DNA of 64,000 nt from Diphasiastrum complanatum. Lineage: Eukaryota; Streptophyta; Lycopodiopsida; Lycopodiales; Lycopodiaceae. The position numbers were made by a program, and so were the translations under genes. The stretch covers positions 21,974,422 to 22,038,421 of the forward strand of contig CM055109.1 in assembly GCA_029204225.1 (NCBI GenBank), given 5' to 3'. A model generated the notes under the pieces. It was not told the DNA's origin and did not search any database. It saw nothing but the letters and a program-made list of their open reading frames with translations. Below, in pieces: positions 33,244 to 48,200 of the stretch. Positions within the stretch are counted from its first letter, which is position 1, and each line of letters begins with the position of its first letter.

Positions 33244-36200
33244 ATAGTTGCACAGAAACGCATTTCTAGAGAAAAACATTTCTAGAAACAGTTTCTTAGA
33301 AACTCGTTTATGGATTCAAAATCTCTGGAGAAAAAAATACAGATATTAAAAAATGAATAGGAATTGACAGACTCCAGTAGGAATTGATGCACCTAAACTG
33401 GACCACACTGTACCCGAAACATTTGGCAACCTACATAAATGTATTGCCCTTAATTAATGCTTTCTTGTCCACAGAAATCATTTTTTTTTAAAACGTTTTT
33501 GAGAAACGATGTCCCAAACCAGAAACGCGCTTCAGAAACTCGTTTCTGGACGCGTTTCTGAATGCGTTTCTAGTGCAATGGTTCTTCATTCTCTTTATGG
33601 CCTCAATGACCATTTCAGAGGTGAAGAAGGTGAATTCACTAGGACGGGGGGAGATGGAAATGGGCGAGTCAGTAGGTATGGTGTAGAGTGAGGTAGCAGA
33701 GGTGGACCAGCCATGTAGGTTGTCAAGAAGAGGGGGTGGAGCACGAGAGATAAATGCAAGCCAAAAGGCGCCAGTAGAGGAACTAAACAGGGAAGCAACG
33801 AGGCTTATCCCTTTTTGCTCTTCGCGGGCGCGCTTTTTGCAGCAGAGTGTACGATGATGGAGAGATCAACGAACAGTGGAGAGAATAAGTGGATCATGTG
33901 TACGTGCATGTGCAAAGTGAACGACATTCATCATCAAACCATGGAGGCCAAGCAGGACGAGCTAGTGCGATTGCATGACGGTGGGGTATGGATGGAAAAG
34001 AAACTGGGGCTGTATGAAGTGAGGTGGTAAAGAAACGAGCCTGTGACTCTAATGTGCTATCGTGATGGAGTAAAGAGGCAAGGGCTTCTTGATAAGTCTC
34101 GATGTAAGGGTGAGCGAAGGTGTATTTAAGAGCACGGTCGATAGAGGCACGAGGTGAGGTTCGTGGAGTTGGGACAGATCCCCAATGGAAGGATAAAAAA
34201 AAGTGATCAGAAAGAGTAGTGGGAATGACCTTGAAGTGTGATATCAGTGGAATGAGGGATGGTGACCCCATGAGATAGTCAACAACACTGTGCCCACCAG
34301 TATGAGAGTAGCAGCAATAGCTCCTAAAACTATTCTAGACATTGTAGCAACAAGTTGTGTGTGTAATATCTATGAAAGCCTCAATTATCAGAAATATGGT
34401 ATGCGAAACCCCTCTAACAATGTAGTTAAACATAAATAGTCGTAAATATACCTTCAGTGTAGAAATTAGTTGTTTGACAATGTTGTCTCTTGCATTTACA
34501 TAATCAATATAAGCAGACCCAGCTACAGCTTCAATTCTTCTTATGCCAGATGCAATTCCTTGTTCCGAAATCACTTTAAAACCTCGTATTTCAGATGTGT
34601 TATTGACATGTGTGCCTCCACAAAGCTCCAATGAAATCCCTGGGACATTCACAACCCTAACCTTCACAACACAATTAAATTACCAAATTAGAAAGATCAT
34701 GGAACACAAACATGGGTAAAGGCAGTTACGTAAAAAACATGCACACAGTAGAAAGAATATTGCAATCCTTTAGATCAACCGATTGAACAACAACAATATA
34801 ACAATCTCCACAAGGATGCTAATGGAACAAGCTTAATCGAAGCTATTGAAATGAAAAATTAATCTTATCTATCTAACACTAGACTCCAAGGGAATCTAAT
34901 CATCATGAGGCCTTATAGGCCTGCTAGGAACAGAGGTGGCTTAGTCACTTCCCCTATGACAATAAGAGTTTATGTTACAAGTCTAGTTTCCTTGAGCTAT
35001 CTCTTCAAAGTCCTTTGTAGTAGATGTTTTCCTGTATGCATGGTTTTTTCCGACACCTTGGGATCTACGTGGTTGGAGGCTATTTATTTTTCCTATGGAT
35101 TCTAGCATACTCTTTAGGTGGCAGGCTTTATGTCTCAAGTTGGCTTTGAGTTTCTTTGAAGGCATGGTGCTATTCGATGCTATATTCTGAGTTCTTTTGC
35201 CTATCGATGTGCAAACAAACTTACAACTATTTATTATTCATGGGAGTCCTATTACACGTGTCCTAGACAATCGCGCTTGTGACATGCTTAGATCTCCAAG
35301 CTCCTCAAGAAACCAACTACTTGGTGAAAGAATGAATCTCTTCCCAACCATAAGCAGACACTCTTATGCTAGTTACCTGCTATCCCTATCCCAAGCATGT
35401 GTGAAGTATATCTTTGATTTTTCAAACTTGTTTGACCTTAATCTAAGATCGAATGACACTAATTATAGATGATATAAGAAGAATGATTAAAGCCTAGCAA
35501 TATCTCTAGACTAAGTACCTTCACACATTTAAATCTTGTACAAAACAATCATAAATGTGGTACATCAAGAAATCCATCAATCATCATAATGTCTCCTTGA
35601 CACAAGAACAAAATAGCATTTTATATTAGTAAATGAAAGCATAGTGATTAAGACATGAAAATGTTGTGTACAAACTTGCTATAGATCCTCCTATTTATAG
35701 GCTTGTTACTTTCTCTCTTTGGCCTCACCTAGTACCTACCCCTACCTACCACTAGCAGAAAGTTTGGGACACATCAGCAGTCTAACTAGGCCACTCACAT
35801 TTGTCATTGCTAGTTCCATATAAATCTAGCATCATAGGTTTTAGGCCTCAACCACTAATTATGATTTAATACCATGAGGGCCCCACCCCGCCATAACCAA
35901 AATTAATTTATAGGTTGAGATAGGCCTACTGAACTCCTTATGGAACATAGATCTGAGGTCAGTCCAATTGTGGGCATGACATACTTCCCCCCTTAATCAC
36001 GTTATGTCCTTAGAACTTAAAGTTAGAGAGTGTTTTTCAAGCTTCCCCCCTGTTTTCAAGAATCGTTATCATTCATTTGACCATGAGATTGAACTAGATA
36101 CTCTAACTATACGATTCCACAATCATTTAGTTCTCAAATCCAATTGCTTTTCATTCTCAAAAACGGTCATGCTTGATGATTCTTCCAATAGGTTCAATTG

Positions 36201-39200
36201 ATCTCCAAAACCCAGATGATTCTCTTCATGTAGACTTTCTCTGAATCATCTTACATGAAATATGGGATATTGTTAAAAAATGATTTCTTTCCTTGCATCA
36301 ACTTGTCACAAATCCTAGTTCACACCATGATCAAGCTGATTAACACAATCGACAAGGAATATGAGACAAGATCCAAACAAATCACTTCTTGTAATAGCAC
36401 TTACTAGTCCTAATAGGAATCGACCGGATTCGTAATAAGTAATTTTTTGGCCATACAAAAATAAGTTTGATCTACACATCGATCAAATGAGATTCTAAAA
36501 CAAGTCTTTCATTTGTACATATTACAGATTCCTCTTGGAATCAATCCTACAGATGTTTCTCATAGATAACTTTTTATTACCTCTCTTCTCCCCCTTTTCA
36601 TAGGAGACCACAAGTTTCCAATAGGTGTCACATCACTCTAAATAAGACCTAGGAAAAGCAATAAAGAAGATATTTGAGAATCGGAAAAGTTGACAATCTG
36701 TATTGCATCAAAGCAATCCAATAATGCTAATTCACCAACACATTATCATATACGACTTATCCTAAGATATTCTTTTCTACCATAGAACTCATTATCTATG
36801 AGACATCGACTTGTATAGATCAGAACATGATTTTACATGTGAGCAAGGAAAACTAGATACTTGTATTCAGTCACCTCCTCCAAGGATCCAAGACTAGGAT
36901 GTTGAATCAAGAAAAACATATGGTGGACTAAACCAATCCAACCAAATCTAGAGCAACTAGATCTAGCCCCACAAGCTATGGACCACTAGCAAGAGCTCAC
37001 CATAAAGGAGAGATGTCAATCCAGTAGCATGTAACTACTTCGTTAATCAAGCTCATTCTCTGGAGAGGACTATGGGTATACTTAAACCCTCCAAGGCTCT
37101 ACTCCAACTAAGAGTGATCTGAGACACCTCATTGGCACACATCAGTAGTCTAATTGGGCCACATCTGTCACTGACCAATGAGTCACTGCTAGTTCCATAT
37201 AAATCCACCATCATGAGTTTTAGGCTCAACCACTGATTATGATTTAATACCATGAGGGTCCCACCCCCTCATAACCATAACTAATTTATGAGTTGAGAGA
37301 GGCCTACTAACCTCCTTACGAGACATAGATCCATTGTCAATTTGATTGTGGGCATGACACTAACACTCTCATCCCCAGTTTTAGTTCTACTGATCATCCT
37401 GAATCAGGATGGTCAGATGGAAATGACTAATTAGACTAATGACAAATTCAAGGTATGCTTGACGTAGGTTGTAAAGACTCTTCCAAGTAGCATTAGACAA
37501 GGGAAGTCCTTTCCACGGAACTAGATACTCTTGGAGGATACAATTCCTCAATCATCTCTCCCTCCTATCTAAGATCGGCCGATATTCGTCAGTTGCAGTC
37601 TTTCTATGAACTATTCCAAGGCAGCTTTAACGGAACAGTTACAGAATAACAACACTATGGTTTACTGGGACGCTACGGCTCCAGCATAGTTTTGACAACT
37701 TCAAGGAGCCTGTTGCCACAGCTCCAGTACTCTAGGTATCAACAATCTTGAGTACTGGAGCTGGGGCAACAGGCTCCTTCAAGTTTTCAAAACTATGTTG
37801 GAGCCGCAGCGTCCCAGCAAACCACATTGTTTTTATTCTGTAACTGTTCCGTTAAAGGAGCAGCTGCCCTTGAATAGTTCATAGAAAGACTGCAACTAAC
37901 GAATATCGGCCGATCTTGGCCACTTCTTGACCACAACCACCTGTAAGGTCAACAGAAATACCCTTTGCCATCACTACGTGACCCAAATACTTAACACGAG
38001 TCATACACAATTCGGTCTTCTGAGCATTGGCATACAAGACCGTTTCTTGTAGCTTGCCAAATACGGTCTGGAGATGAACCTCATGCTCCACCACCATCTT
38101 ACTATAGATTAATATGTCGTCAATAAAATTGACAACAAACTTGCCCATATAGTCATGTAGGACATCGTTCATGAGCATTATAAACGTGGCGGGTGCATTA
38201 TTGGTTAACCCAAACGGCATAACCAAGAACTCATAATGTCCAAAACGGGTTTGGAAGGCCGTCTTCCTCATGAATCCGTATCTGATGGTACCCACTTTTG
38301 AGATCTATCTTACTAAAAATGGTTGCTCCCTGCAACGCATACAGTAGATCATCAATCTTGGGCATCAGATATTTGTGCTTTACATTGATTTTATTCAATC
38401 CCCTATAATCCACGCACATCCGAAAACTACCATCCTTTTTCTTAACCAACAAAATGGGGGAGGTGAAAGGTGAATAACTAGGACGGACATACCCCAACCT
38501 GAGGTATTCCTCCATCTTTCGTAATTCCTCCTCTTTCAGGCTCATCCTATAAGGAGGCCGACAACCGAGCTTGCCCCTGGAACGATCTCAATACGATGCT
38601 CCACATTCCGACTAGGCGGCAATCCCACTGGCCATTAACAAATGTTTAATTAAACTCAGCTCGGATGGATATTTCCAGCTGGCTTGCTGGATCACCTCTG
38701 AGCTACTGAGCTAAAGCATAATTTATAGAAGTTAAATAAGATGAAGTTGCTTCTGAATTATTAACTTGTGGGTTTATTAGTAATCTACAAAAATTGGAAT
38801 CAACATTCATATTTACCATATAACACAACCACACATACTACAAGTCCATCTTCTTTATTTGCAAACATGTAATAAGAGGGCCCTGTACAGATGGCCTCTC
38901 CGCCTGCATACATGAGACAAACCCTCATGCGAAAGGAAATCTATAGCGGGCTGCTTACTCACATTGCCACCGCTTTCCTAGTACAACATCAAACTTGGCT
39001 AACTTGGTGATCTCAAAGTCTAACTTCTCAGTAAGTGTGAATAGTAAGCAGCGCCCTGAAAGACTCGTCAATCCCACACCTCTGTGCCCTTACCATCTGG
39101 CATCTCAACTGTATATCGGTAATCAAAAGGCACAGTAACCAAGTTAAGCTTCTTCACAGCACGAGAGTTGATTGTATTATGCGAGGAGCCAATGTCAAAT

Positions 39201-42200
39201 AATAGCAGAACATCTTGACCTTCCAGCTTTCCCCTCCTTATCAGCTCACTATCCGGAAACTGATACCCGTCTCGTGCCCTGGTGGAAAGGAAACAAACTA
39301 GTGCATCTGGAATAATCTTCCGCACCGAAATGGTCATGCCATGCATAGTGTCCTCATCACTGCTACCCAATAAATCATCCAACATATCCTCATCCTTGTC
39401 CCCTTCCTGACGCGGCTGTAGAGTATGAAGTTTCTTGCCCGTGCGTCGAGGACAATCTTTGAACTGGTGCTTGCCAAGGCAAGAAAAACACAATCCTTCT
39501 TTCTTGGCCTTTTCCTTTTGTTCCGTTGTGAGGGGAGATTTACTGTAGGAGCGTTTTGGCAAAGAAAATGTTGGCTTGCGTTTCATAGCCTGCTACATCT
39601 GGATAGGCTGTCGCTGCGGAGACTTATTGCTGACCCCTTCTTTTGGTGCATAAAAGGCACTCCAGAATCAGGCTTGTTTCTGACATTGCCTTCGTAGTTG
39701 AGAGCCGTAGCAACTGCCTGTTCCAAGGTCTTACAGTGTGCATTCAGTTTATGTGGCCTCAACTCTTCCCGAAGACCAAACACAAACTTGTGTACCACAA
39801 GCCACTCTGCAATTTCTTCTGGAATCTTGATAAGTACTTCCCTGTACCTATCAGCATATTCCTGCACATTGTAGTGTTTCTGACGATGCAAAAACCACGC
39901 ATCCGTCGCATGTACATGCTCATGTCGAGGAATGAACTGAGCCCTAAAGGCTCGCTTGAATTCAACCTAGGTAGTTGGGCACTGGTTTGCCTTGAAAAAT
40001 TTCCGCCACCACCTGTCAGCAAAATCAGTAAAATGGTAAGCCGCTTTCCGAATTCTTCAACCTTCATCGGTCGGAGCTCTTTTAAAAACTCTGTGGGGTA
40101 CTTCCAGCATATTTTGTCAGTTTTGTCTTTATCCTCTGGGTAATTAGTATTCACAGGTCGTCCAAAGGGTGGAACGGGAAATTGTGGCGACATCTGAGAA
40201 GGGAATTGCAATGGGTGCGGCGGAGGATACTGTGAAGATGACGCGTCATTTCCAGCCATGGAAGATAACAGAGCACGCATCTCTGCCATGTTCCTCTCCA
40301 TAATGTCCATGCGAACCTGCACGGGCGGAGGGACACTTGCAGGCGGTCTCGTCAGAGATTGTTGACTTTTGGTAGAGAGATAATTTTTAGAAATAAGTCC
40401 TCATATGGACATTGCTCCTACTTTGTATGTACTGTATTTTGTCTTTCATGCCTACAGGCACTGGATAGACATAAATAAACTCTTTCTTTCTTTCTCTCTC
40501 CCCACACACACACACACATGCCCAAAGCAGGGATCTAATGATAAATCTATGGGAAATCATAAAGAATCTTCCTCTTACCATGTTGATTCTCAATGGCTTT
40601 TCTTCATTTTCGTGGGCAATTAACCCTCCATAATTATTCTTCAGTCTGCTTCAATGATCAATTTTTTATCTCGATTTATCGCTTTGCAAATAGATCAGTG
40701 ATCTTATTCTAGTTACATCTGGGATCTTGTATTACTTAGAAAATCACAATCAAGTGAATTTTACCAAGGATAATGTTAGATATCCATTGGTTACACAGGA
40801 TGGGATCATTGCTTAACCTGGTTGATCTGATTGTGTCATCTACCCAAAGGGTACTTGGCGTTAGCCGTGTTGAAAATACCTTAGGCCCTAGCTCACATCT
40901 ATAAAATTGTTTGGGAGTTTATGTAACAAACACTGTTTTTCTCCTTTTCCAATAGACTTATTATGAAAAATACTTCAATATAAAACCCAGGAAAAACCTT
41001 TAAGAAGTTTCAACCATTTCCCTGAACTTAATGAATGCTTCAATCATAGAATTTATGAACCGTGGACGGTTCACCACGGTTCTGAGAACCATACGGTTCA
41101 CAAATTTTTTGGCTGGAACTGTGGTGAACCGTACATTTAATTAATTTATTTTTTTTTAGTTTCCCACCCCAAAAATAGCCCAAAAAAATGCCAAAAAAAT
41201 TTGTGAAATGAGGAATTAATCTGTGATCTGTGATCTGAATTAATCTATGAAATTAATCTGTGAAATCTGTGAAATCTCTGAAATTAATCTGTGAAATCTG
41301 TAATTAATTACAAATGATTTCACAGATTAATTTCAAATCTTAATAGGTAATTACAGATCAGATCAGATCAGATGATTACAGATTCTTATAGGTAATTACA
41401 GATTCACAGGTAATTATAGGTAATTACAGATTCTTATAGGTACCTGGTAAATTACAGATTCTTATAGGTAATTCTTATCATGGGTAATTAATTAATTAAT
41501 TGATTGATTAAATAGAGGAACCGTACCACGGTTCATCCCACGGTTCTGGGAACCGTGGGTTCTATGGCTTCAATAGACATTTTCCCCTCGGTACAATAAT
41601 TGATTCTATAGCATCTTCTCGATCATTAATTGGATGTTTTTATAATCAAATTATCACACAGTCAAAATTTGGTCCAATAGGAGAAGACAATGTTTTTCTG
41701 CAATGTAGTATGTTGCTCTACATCTAGAGCTATGCATCATGTATCTTTTAAACACTTCTTGGAACACCAAAACTGACATCACAAAGATAGATTTTGAATT
41801 GAAAGATGAAGACTGCAGGAGGTATAGTTAGAGGATGCCCAGTGGTGTGACTAGATAGCTAGCTTTCATGCGCTAGCTGAGTCTAGGGTCCAGAAAGATG
41901 CGGTGAAGGTTGTTATAGATGAGTCACAAGTTTTCTCAGATGAGACAAGCAACAGGATCAGTGTCATGAGACAATTGGGATTAAGCTACAGGTTTCTGTG
42001 CATGAGTTGCTATCTGTTCCTATGATGGCACTTATCCATACTACATCCCTTTCTTTGTCAGTACAATAGTTCTAGTCGGAGTTGCCCTTTCACAAATGGT
42101 CTCCCTTATTATGGTTCTTGTGACATTCAAATTTGGTCGCTGAATTAGCTTGGTAGGTTTAAACATTGGGATACTCTATTTTGGATCGACTGCAGATTCC

Positions 42201-45200
42201 CATTTTGGCTGAATTCCTATTATGGAGAAGGTGATCACCAATAGGGCTCAATGTTGTCAGATGTTCGTCTTTTTTTGCTATACTACTCATCTCTTGCTCT
42301 GAGGAAATTGGACATCTTGGCGTGTTCTTATGAGGATGATCTGGTACAGGTTTCTTGCATAACTCAGCTTGGTAAGTGTCCTTATAAATCATATTGTCTA
42401 CCTCACTATGACTAGTGTCAAGCAGTTAAACTTCCAGTGTCCAATGAACCAGAGGTAACATAAAGAGGAATAGCAACCTTACATATGTTAATAATAGATA
42501 TGAATCACATAAGAAAAAGAAGGCATTGCCAATGCATAAGAAAACCAGTTACATCTATCTTAGAACAAAGCTTCAAGTATGAGTTATGCACAGAAGAAAG
42601 AGATAGCAAGGCACACAATGCGTAAACACACACTGCGTTCATCGCAGAAAGCTACCAAGATGTAAGCTTACTCGTTCACCGTACTTCTCGCCGAACATTG
42701 CAATAGCACCAGCTTTCTTTGCCTCGAGAAGGGGCATAATTTGCCAGTCTAAGGGTACAGCCAAACTAATCCATTCATTTATGAAATTCTCGACTTGTGC
42801 AATCTCCATGTCTGTCATTGGCCTTGAAAAATTAAAATCGAATCTTAATCGGTCAAAAGCTACTAAAGATCCAGCCTGAGAAACTTCACTCCCAAGCACT
42901 CTTTTAAGAGCTGCCTGTAACAGATGAGTGGCTGTATGGTGATTCTGCAAGCACAACCATATGCAAGTGTCCTCATACGATTCAACTGATTTACTTCAAC
43001 CGCCCTCACATTTATTAAAAGAGTTCAGAGCACCAATTTAGCAGATGGGTTCTGACGATATCACCTGAAATAAAACTAGCAGCACTAAAAGTGGTGAGCA
43101 TAATCATGTCAAGACGGAGGCATCATGAGAATAACACACACAGGCATACATACTAAGAAAATAAGATGTAGTACCTGTACAGATTTTCTGAGAGTTGTTT
43201 CAACCAGTGCTTTCACTTTCATGCCAATAGCAACCTTCCCTTGTTGAACCACAGACTTATGTAAAAAGAGACTGCCTCCAGCCTTTTGCACATCAAGGAC
43301 TTGAAGGATGGAGCTTACTTCACCTTGTGTGTTGCCACCAGTCACCAGCAAGCCTCGATCGCCGATTTGGCCTCCAGATTCTGCATAAAAAGGAGTTCTA
43401 TCTAGCACAACTTCAACTTCATCCCCTGCATGAGCTTCCAATATCGAGACACCCTTGCAGAGAAGTGCTGACACAAAGGAATCACTTTCCAAGGCAGTAT
43501 AACCTAAGAACTCCGTTTCTGGGATCATAGTTGAAAGTTCAGCTGCAGCACCTCCAAGGGAAAGCTTTACAACATTATGAGCAGCTTGGGATTGCTTCCT
43601 TTGCCCTTCCATTTCTGCTTCAAAACCCTCTAAGTCAATTGAGACCCCTCTTTCTGCAGCAACTTCCTCTGTGAGCTCAATAGGATAGCCGTAAGTGTCA
43701 TACAGCATAAACACACCTTTTCCAGCCAAAGAGGGCTTAGAGGTCCCTTTTTCACTTGCAACAGCCTCTTCTAGAAGCTGTTCAAGCAATTTCTCACCTC
43801 TTTCAAGGGTTTGGACAAACTTAAGCTCCTCCCCATGAAGTTCTTGATAAATACGGCTTGCATTATGTTTCACATCAGGATCTATTTCAGTACTCATACC
43901 CACAGCTACCTTTGCTAATGTGGGAAGAAAAGTACCTTCCAAGTTCCCTTTTCCATCACCCCTGATTCCAAGAAGACGGCCCATCCGAACAACTCGTCTT
44001 ATAAGCCGCCGAACAATGTAACCTCGCCCCAGGTTTGAAGGAGAAACACCATCTGATATAAGGTAAACAACTGCTCTTGAGTGATCGCCGATAACCTATA
44101 CATAGAAAAGCAGTTTGACAATTACAACTAAGTGAAGAGATCACGCTGAAAGCTTACTACCTAATTGACTAAATATTCAACGAGACTCAGGTAATTATTG
44201 CATCAAGAATCATACAAGAGAAAAAAAGTATTGCATCAAGAATATCAATCTTCCAGATTCAAGTGAGCCTTTTTCCCATAGTAAAGAGACAACAATGTGC
44301 ACCTTGAGCAATCTTTTTGAACGATCGTCAGCTGCCTCATAATTCACACCAGCAAGTTTTGCTGCACACCTTATTATGGGAAATATCAGATCAGTCTCAT
44401 AGTTATTTGGTACCTGCATAGCATTTAAAAAAAACACAAAATATGTCACAACCACTTAAAACATACACATTAACAAGCAATTTTAGATAGGAAATGATTA
44501 AAGTTATCACACTTTTTTATTGAGTTTTCTAAGCCAGTTGAAAGGAAGAGAGTGATAGATAGAAGTAGCATTGTCAATGTCTTTGAAGAATGGCCAAGAG
44601 CATACGATATAATCAATGGCTAAAGCCCTACAAGCAATAGCAACGGGTTCTCCCACGAGGAGCCCAAACAATACCAATTAGCTGAATAATCAAGCAATGA
44701 TTGTGTAATGTCTACATAATAGCCCTATAAACACCTTCTAGAGATTAGGGCAACTTAGAGTACCTGGTCCCATTAGGACATGCCCTTAGTGGTAACTAGC
44801 CTAGTACCTAAAGGTATACTGGTTACGGGCCATTTCTAGTATATAACTTTGGTGATAATGCTCACCTATCCTACAATCAAGCTGCAAGACTTCCACACTC
44901 AAGCAATGGGACTCCTACACTCTTTGGGCTTCTCTTGCCCATATCACTTAGAGGGAGTTGTCATTAAATCCAAAAATGCAATTATCGAGCATAGATCTAA
45001 CAAGTTTGAGTAGGTCCTTTGGGGTTTTAACAATCTAAAGACATATTTGAGATGCATCAAAAGAGTGACATAAAATAAACACAGTTGTTTGTTCTTTTTA
45101 TGGATGTCGATCCTCCACTTAGCACAAGACTCATGCATAGGATGCATTGGGTCGAGACATTCCTATGCTTGAGAGATTGTGGTGTTTCAAACAAAAATGC

Positions 45201-48200
45201 AATAAACATGTAATGCTGTAACCATACAGCCCAAATAAAGTCATAATGAACAAGTGAAAGTACACAAAAATTGGCGATTGTGGAAAAATTATTGATGATA
45301 AATGGCAGTTGATTGTAAACATGATCAACAGGCATATATTGCCCATTAGCAACTTTGACTTGAACAATAAGTTTACAGGTTACGTCCATATCCAATTATA
45401 GAGGAATAATCCTAGGTATGCAGCCTCCAGTAGTCAAGAATAATAGTTACGCCTCGAAATTCCCTCCAAGGCCAGTTTGGTAGCTAATAACCTTGGGAGA
45501 TCTAGGCACTCAAATAATGACATGTGAAGCAGTGCATGGTGTGTGATGACTATATGCATGTTGAGGACCATCTATCATAATTATAGTTTTTCTTAGTATA
45601 TAGTAGGCTTGCACAGGCACATGCACATGCACAAGTGCCACTGGGACCTAAATATCCCTGCGGAAACTCCCTCCTCCATCATTGGCTTTCATTTTTCCAT
45701 GTTTCTAAAAGAAATTCAAAATTTGACATTACACATGACTCATTCTTATTGGTGCACACTTAGATAAGATCTAGATAATTGATTTTGATCTATGGCTACT
45801 ATTAGTCAAAGAAGATGGCTCATATTTGGTCCACATGCATTGGCCTATTACAAAGCTCAACAAGCATAAATAGGATTTGTTTGTTATTCCTAAATAGTTC
45901 TATTGAAGACGTGGTTAGTAAAATATCTAGTTCATTATTGTGACTAGTTTTTCTTCTTTCTATGTGGTGAAGTGATAAAATCCAGAGTGGAAATAACTCT
46001 TTGATATATTGGTACATTTAAGATTTGATGTAAACTTGAGGTTATTTACACATTTCAAGTCTATTGGTATCAATCTTGTTTGAATCTATTTTGATCTTAG
46101 ATGTATTTGATGCAACCTGTCGAAGATTGTTTCAATCTTAGTTTTCTAGCATTCTAAGTTTGTATGTTTGGGATCAATCATCATTGTAGCCACATCTTGG
46201 GTAAAATTTCACACGTTTCATCACCATATATAACCTTTAACAACTAGACGTGCTTTATATATGTCCAAAGATCGATCTGCTCCATATTTCCCCTTGTGAA
46301 TCCATCTACAATTGATGGTTCCTTTGTCTCCTTCAAGTTCTCTCTTTGGGAGGTAAAGTAAAAGTGGTAGTTGTTGGCGGAATGGGAGGTAATGATGGAC
46401 AAGGTTGCTGAGTTCTACAAGGTACTCATGAGGATAGAAAGATGGAGGCACAGGAGTAGCGAAAGATCGAGTGAATGATGTCTCTATAGAAGGTTGCGTG
46501 AACAATATGTTCAAAAGAGTGAGCAAGGGAAATATCGTGTTGAAATTAAATGATAAAACCATTTCTGTTCAAGGAGGGTAACGGCGAGGGCGGATAGAAG
46601 CGGTCCCTTGGTGAACTTCTGGCGTGAGTTGGGCATGATGGCCCTCTTCAGCTCAGAAACTACAAAGCTATGCCAATCATAGGGCATTACTGTGTTGGCC
46701 GGGAACTCCTTATGGGATTCTACAAGTTGATGCAGAAGGGGGGATGGAATGTGGTTCTTTCGCAGCTTCCAATGGCCAGGAAGTTGCTCAGGAGGTGGGA
46801 GGAGGCTTGGAGGACGGGGTCGGTGATGGCTTCCATCAAGTACCTGTCATTCGTGTGAGTTCGGGACATTGATGAGTCCAAGAAGGGAGTGATGGTGGTA
46901 GGGGCTTGGCGATGTGAGGGCTTTGGTCTTTCACCGGAGATGATTCCGATGGTAGCCAGAGAGGCGGGGTTCACACGTACTCTGTGCATGGTACCATGGT
47001 AGTGGATGTAGAATCTAGACTTATCTTCATCCCAAGTCCCGAAGGCCTCAACGACGAAGTCTAGACAGAGGGCACAAGTAAAAAGCTGTTGGTAAATGCC
47101 CATCGCTTCAAGAAGGGGTTGAGCAACTTGGATCCATGCAGCTATCTGGGAATCAGTGGGAAGATCAAAGATTTGGGTGGCGGAAGGGACGTTGCGACAG
47201 GAGATCTGGGTGGTGTCGGTCTCATCGGAGGGGCTTGACAGTTGGTTATCGGGGTTGGTAGATGATGCCATGATGAAAGGTGATGGACGATAGCTAGATT
47301 GGACGGGTTTGGTTGATTAAGAAGGTTTGGTAAGGCGGAGGAGGTGGAATGAGTGTAATGAGAGTAATGGTGGATTTTAGGGTGATCAGAGTGAAGTGGA
47401 GGGATGTGGAGCTGGATACGGTGTTTTAGTAGGCTGAGGATGGTACGTGCAAATTTTGAAGGCTTTTGGAGGCAATTGAAAATTTAGAGTAAAAAACGGC
47501 AAGAGCTTCGCTAGGAAAAGTGACAAATGACTCGAATTCCATGCTTTTATAGCAGAGAATTAGAGTGCGTATTAGAAGAAGTACATTTTCCACAGTTCAG
47601 ATCAATACCATATTTTGCAAGGACCGTCCTCATGATTTTCTAAGATCCCAGAGAAGTTGGCGAGAGTTCAGAAGCTGTTTTGCATGCCCTGCGAAGGTTC
47701 TGAAGGTCATGCGAGGGTTCAACTCTCGGAGGGAAGGAACTCTCACCCAACTTGCTCATGTTATTCATATTTCTGGAAACCAACCCTATAGGCAAGTCAA
47801 TTTGACTGCCCTGATTTTATTTATGCTACTTGCGAAGGTTGGTTTGATGATCTTGATGGCATGCGAAGGTTCTGAAGTTTTTCTCAGATTTAACTCTCGC
47901 AGAGATCACTTTTTCACTGTTCCTTCACAAGTCTATGGTGAGCTTTGCAAAGGAGATTCCGGAATTTCCTTCACCACAAAGGCGATCACAAATTGCACTA
48001 CTAGTATACCTCAACTACACCTTTTGGTCGTACATAGGATTGATCGACTAGTTTGATAGCAAATTTCGTCGGCTTTAGCCCTCCACATTTTTTGATACCA
48101 GGTAGTGGAGATTAGATTGACACCCGATCGTCCATCTACCACTGCCGCTTCGTGCTCGTATCGCTAATGCTTGATTGGCAGGGTGATGTTGTGTTGTTCA

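Larger units (their letters stand above)
37360..40336 (-). mobile_element. Deleted chromovirus with inverted pol duplication (chromovirus 2)
   Basis: Minus-strand Ty3/gypsy element in AlaRS intron 6. From right to left: gag (40336-39583), zinc knuckle and protease (39586-39068), degenerate linker, RT (38545-37918), the start of RNase H region as the right arm of a hairpin (37917-37751), an inverted copy of that arm (37731-37571), then the tail of a chromodomain (37570-37390). Integrase and most of RNase H are gone. Confidence 0.75.

Noticed and set aside
37571-37917. The long palindrome as a MITE
   Set aside because: The right arm is in continuity with chromovirus RT/RNase H coding sequence, and no target duplication flanks the arms. 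It is an inverted duplication within the element.
42942-42950. Extra His in 'NHHTATHLL' as a sign that the synthetase editing domain is broken
   Set aside because: The HxxxH pair itself is present and the rest of the domain is intact. A one-residue variation is not evidence of loss.
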